Source: Chloroflexota bacterium (lineage in GTDB: Bacteria > Chloroflexota > Chloroflexia > Thermomicrobiales > UBA6265). Taken from it: 7,276 nucleotides of DNA. Location: NCBI GenBank assembly GCA_023424355.1, contig JAFAEA010000188.1, positions 1 to 7,276 of the forward strand. Direction: 5' to 3'. Every line of letters begins with the position of its first letter. Position 1 is the first letter of the stretch. This document shows positions 5,742-7,276 of the stretch, piece by piece. Made by a program: the position numbers and the translations under genes. The notes under the pieces are model-generated. The model ran no database searches and was not told where the DNA came from. It saw only the letters and a program-made list of their open reading frames with translations.

Positions 5742-5778
5742 CACGATCAGAACCGTGTCTCCGAAGCCCCGCTCGCCA

Positions 5779-6588
5779 TTACAGTGTCGTTTTTGTCAGC
5801 AGGTTCACCATCCGCTGGTGCAGGGCCCCGTTACTCACGGCCACTTCGCGATCCTCAATCTGGTACTCATCGCCATTGAAGCGCGTCACAGTTCCACCTG
5901 CTTCCCGGCAAATGATGACCCCGGCAGAGATATCCCAATTGTTGACTGGTCGCTCAAAATAGAAATCGTGTCGGCCACAAGCAACCCATGCCATATCGAG
6001 GGCAGCTGCACCGTAACGACGCATGGCGCGGGCATTATTGCTGAATGTTTCCCACAATCGGAAGCTACTCTCCCGCTCCGTGATGTCGTACGAGAATCCG
6101 GTGGCCCCCACCGCTTGCATCAGGTCGTCCGTGGGAGTGACACCAATTTCGGTGCCATTGAGGTACGCTCCCTGGCCGATGATTGCCGTGAACATCTCGT
6201 GTTTGGCCACATCGTAGACGACACCCATCACTGGAGTGCCTTCAAACTCGAGGCAGATGCTTACGGCCCAGTGCGGTTGTCCGTGAGCGAAGTTGGTGGT
6301 GCCATCGATTGGATCGATGAGCCAACGGTAGCTGCTGGATGTGGCCCCAACGGCACCTTCTTCACCAGTCAGTCTGTGTTCGGGAAACTCCTTTGAAATG
6401 CCGGCAGAGATCAGCTTTTCGGAGGCAATATCCGCATCGGTCACAAGATCGATGCTGCCCTTAAAATGCACCGTGCTTCCATTCTTCTGTGCAGCCCGCT
6501 GCACCTCACCTGCTTCCTCAGCGAGCGGGATGGCAACGGCTTGCGCGCGTTCAAGAAGCGAAAGATCGGGTGCATCACCTGTTTGCAT
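5779..6588 (-). CDS. Inositol monophosphatase family protein
   Basis: Magnesium-dependent, lithium-sensitive-type phosphatase of 269 residues. Members hydrolyse inositol phosphate, other sugar phosphates, NADP or 3'-phosphoadenosine phosphate. The metal-binding residues are all visible: E76 in TGEEG, D92 and D95 in WLIDPIDGTTNFAHG (positions 89-103), and D219 in NWDISAG (217-223). VTDAD at 49-53 is the conserved N-terminal strand. Start is uncertain between ATG at 6588, which has GAGGAG 9 bases before it, and GTG at 6630, which adds 14 residues without a good ribosome site; the ATG gives the usual family length. The start overlaps the tsaD reading frame by 14 bases, so translation is likely coupled to tsaD. 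IMPDH-like or histidinol-phosphate specificity cannot be told apart by eye, so no gene name is given. No clear terminator follows before the darA promoter. Confidence 0.93.
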   Translation of the reverse strand: MQTGDAPDLSLLERAQAVAIPLAEEAGEVQRAAQKNGSTVHFKGSIDLVTDADIASEKLISAGISKEFPEHRLTGEEGAVGATSSSYRWLIDPIDGTTNFAHGQPHWAVSICLEFEGTPVMGVVYDVAKHEMFTAIIGQGAYLNGTEIGVTPTDDLMQAVGATGFSYDITERESSFRLWETFSNNARAMRRYGAAALDMAWVACGRHDFYFERPVNNWDISAGVIICREAGGTVTRFNGDEYQIEDREVAVSNGALHQRMVNLLTKTTL

Positions 6589-7276
6589 TTGCGAGTGCTC
6601 CTCGTGGAAATGCGTCTGTCGCAAGATCACCGAACTCGTTCCTGTCAGCCAAATGCCAAGCTCGGCCTGCGATCATGGCGGCGTTATCAGTGCAGTATTC
6701 AAATTCTGGCCAACTGACGTCCACACCAGCTGGAGCCAATTGCCGGATTCGCTCGCGGAGCGGGCGGTTCGCAGCAACTCCACCTGCTATAAGCACGGAT
6801 CGGGCACCAGTTTGGTTGGCAGCCTTTGCCAACTTGCTGGAAAGAACATCCACAATGGCTTCCTGGTAACTGGCCGCCAGATCTGCAAGTGGCAGATCAT
6901 CGCGATACAACGGTGGGCGATGTTTCGGAAAAATCGCGCCCGTCTCTTTCGGGCGATCATCCGGGAGCCGGTACGGATCGACCTGTCGCAACAAGCTGGT
7001 CTTGAGCCCACTAAAGCTGAAATCGAGCGAATCGCCAAGCTGCGAGCGCGGGAAGGCAAACGCGGCGGGATCGCCATCGGCACTGGCTTTTTGAATGGCG
7101 GGTCCACCTGGGTATCCGAGGCCAAGGAGGCGAGCGCCTTTATCGAACGCCTCGCCGGCGGCGTCATCAATTGATTGGCCGATGATCTCGTAATCATCAT
7201 GCGATCGCATGAGAACCAGTTCAGTGTGGCCACCAGAAACCAACAGACAAACCGCAGGGAACTCGATCAATTTCTC
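6575..7276 (-). CDS. tsaD: TsaD, tRNA threonylcarbamoyladenosine transferase, N-terminal part outside window
   Basis: The last 233 residues of TsaD, which with TsaB and TsaE transfers the threonylcarbamoyl group to A37 of ANN-decoding tRNAs (the t6A modification). The family is about 340 residues long, so roughly 110 residues lie beyond the right edge, including the HxxxH metal-binding pair. Visible: SGGHTEL near the edge, DDAAGEAFDKGARLLGLGYPGG (a conserved nucleotide-site block, about 7138-7073), SFSGLKT, GGVAANRPLR and CTDNAAMIA, whose Asp is the third metal ligand. A TTG at 7268-7270 is internal, since the frame stays open to the edge. The stop (TGA, 6577-6575) lies inside the phosphatase gene start, giving a 14-base overlap and an apparent two-gene operon. 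The TsaD family is essential in most bacteria, so this marks core chromosome. The GARSVLIAGG segment is intact; I see no frameshift. Confidence 0.96.
   Translation of the reverse strand, partial: EKLIEFPAVCLLVSGGHTELVLMRSHDDYEIIGQSIDDAAGEAFDKGARLLGLGYPGGPAIQKASADGDPAAFAFPRSQLGDSLDFSFSGLKTSLLRQVDPYRLPDDRPKETGAIFPKHRPPLYRDDLPLADLAASYQEAIVDVLSSKLAKAANQTGARSVLIAGGVAANRPLRERIRQLAPAGVDVSWPEFEYCTDNAAMIAGRAWHLADRNEFGDLATDAFPRGALANANR

Overview
The window looks like ordinary bacterial chromosome with a small accessory insert. The Chloroflexota (Thermomicrobiales-like) are my best guess for the source. This is an inference from the gene mix: a DarA-type cyclic-di-AMP receptor, a CxxC-x17-CxxC zinc-ribbon protein, M20 amidohydrolases of one close subfamily, and a DrrA-like ABC ATPase. 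It also rests on a core GC content of roughly 60% with good GGAGG-type ribosome binding sites. A Gram-positive lineage of another phylum cannot be excluded.

Layout from left to right: (1) the 3' part of an ABC-2 type exporter ATPase (+, enters from the left edge). (2) An M20 metallopeptidase (-), tail to tail with it and sharing the stop-codon bases. (3) A 119-aa protein with four CxxC motifs (+). (4) A two-gene toxin-antitoxin module (+): an AbrB/SpoVT-type antitoxin, then a PIN-domain toxin overlapping it by 4 bases, preceded by a perfect 16-base palindrome that is probably the autoregulatory operator. (5) A 30-base perfect palindrome that acts as a terminator. (6) A second M20 metallopeptidase (-), a close paralogue of the first. 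(7) A RibD-C/dihydrofolate-reductase-like protein (-). (8) A DarA/PstA cyclic-di-AMP receptor (-) with its own promoter and an intrinsic terminator. (9) An inositol-monophosphatase family protein (-). (10) The C-terminal two thirds of TsaD (-), whose end overlaps the start of the phosphatase gene and which runs off the right edge.

The two M20 genes are an old tandem duplication. Their proteins are near-identical in the N-terminal 100 residues (78/100 by hand count) while their codons differ widely. The zinc-ribbon gene and the toxin-antitoxin pair sit between them on the opposite strand. The antitoxin gene is visibly poorer in GC than its surroundings, which suggests the module arrived by transfer. 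Right of position 4485 the genes are all on the minus strand; tsaD and the phosphatase form a translationally coupled pair, and darA and the reductase-like gene are probably separate units. I see no mobile element, CRISPR array, tRNA or rRNA, and no gene-free stretch over 300 bases. I found no clearly undescribed system; the most interesting part is the toxin-antitoxin module with its operator, lodged between the paralogues.
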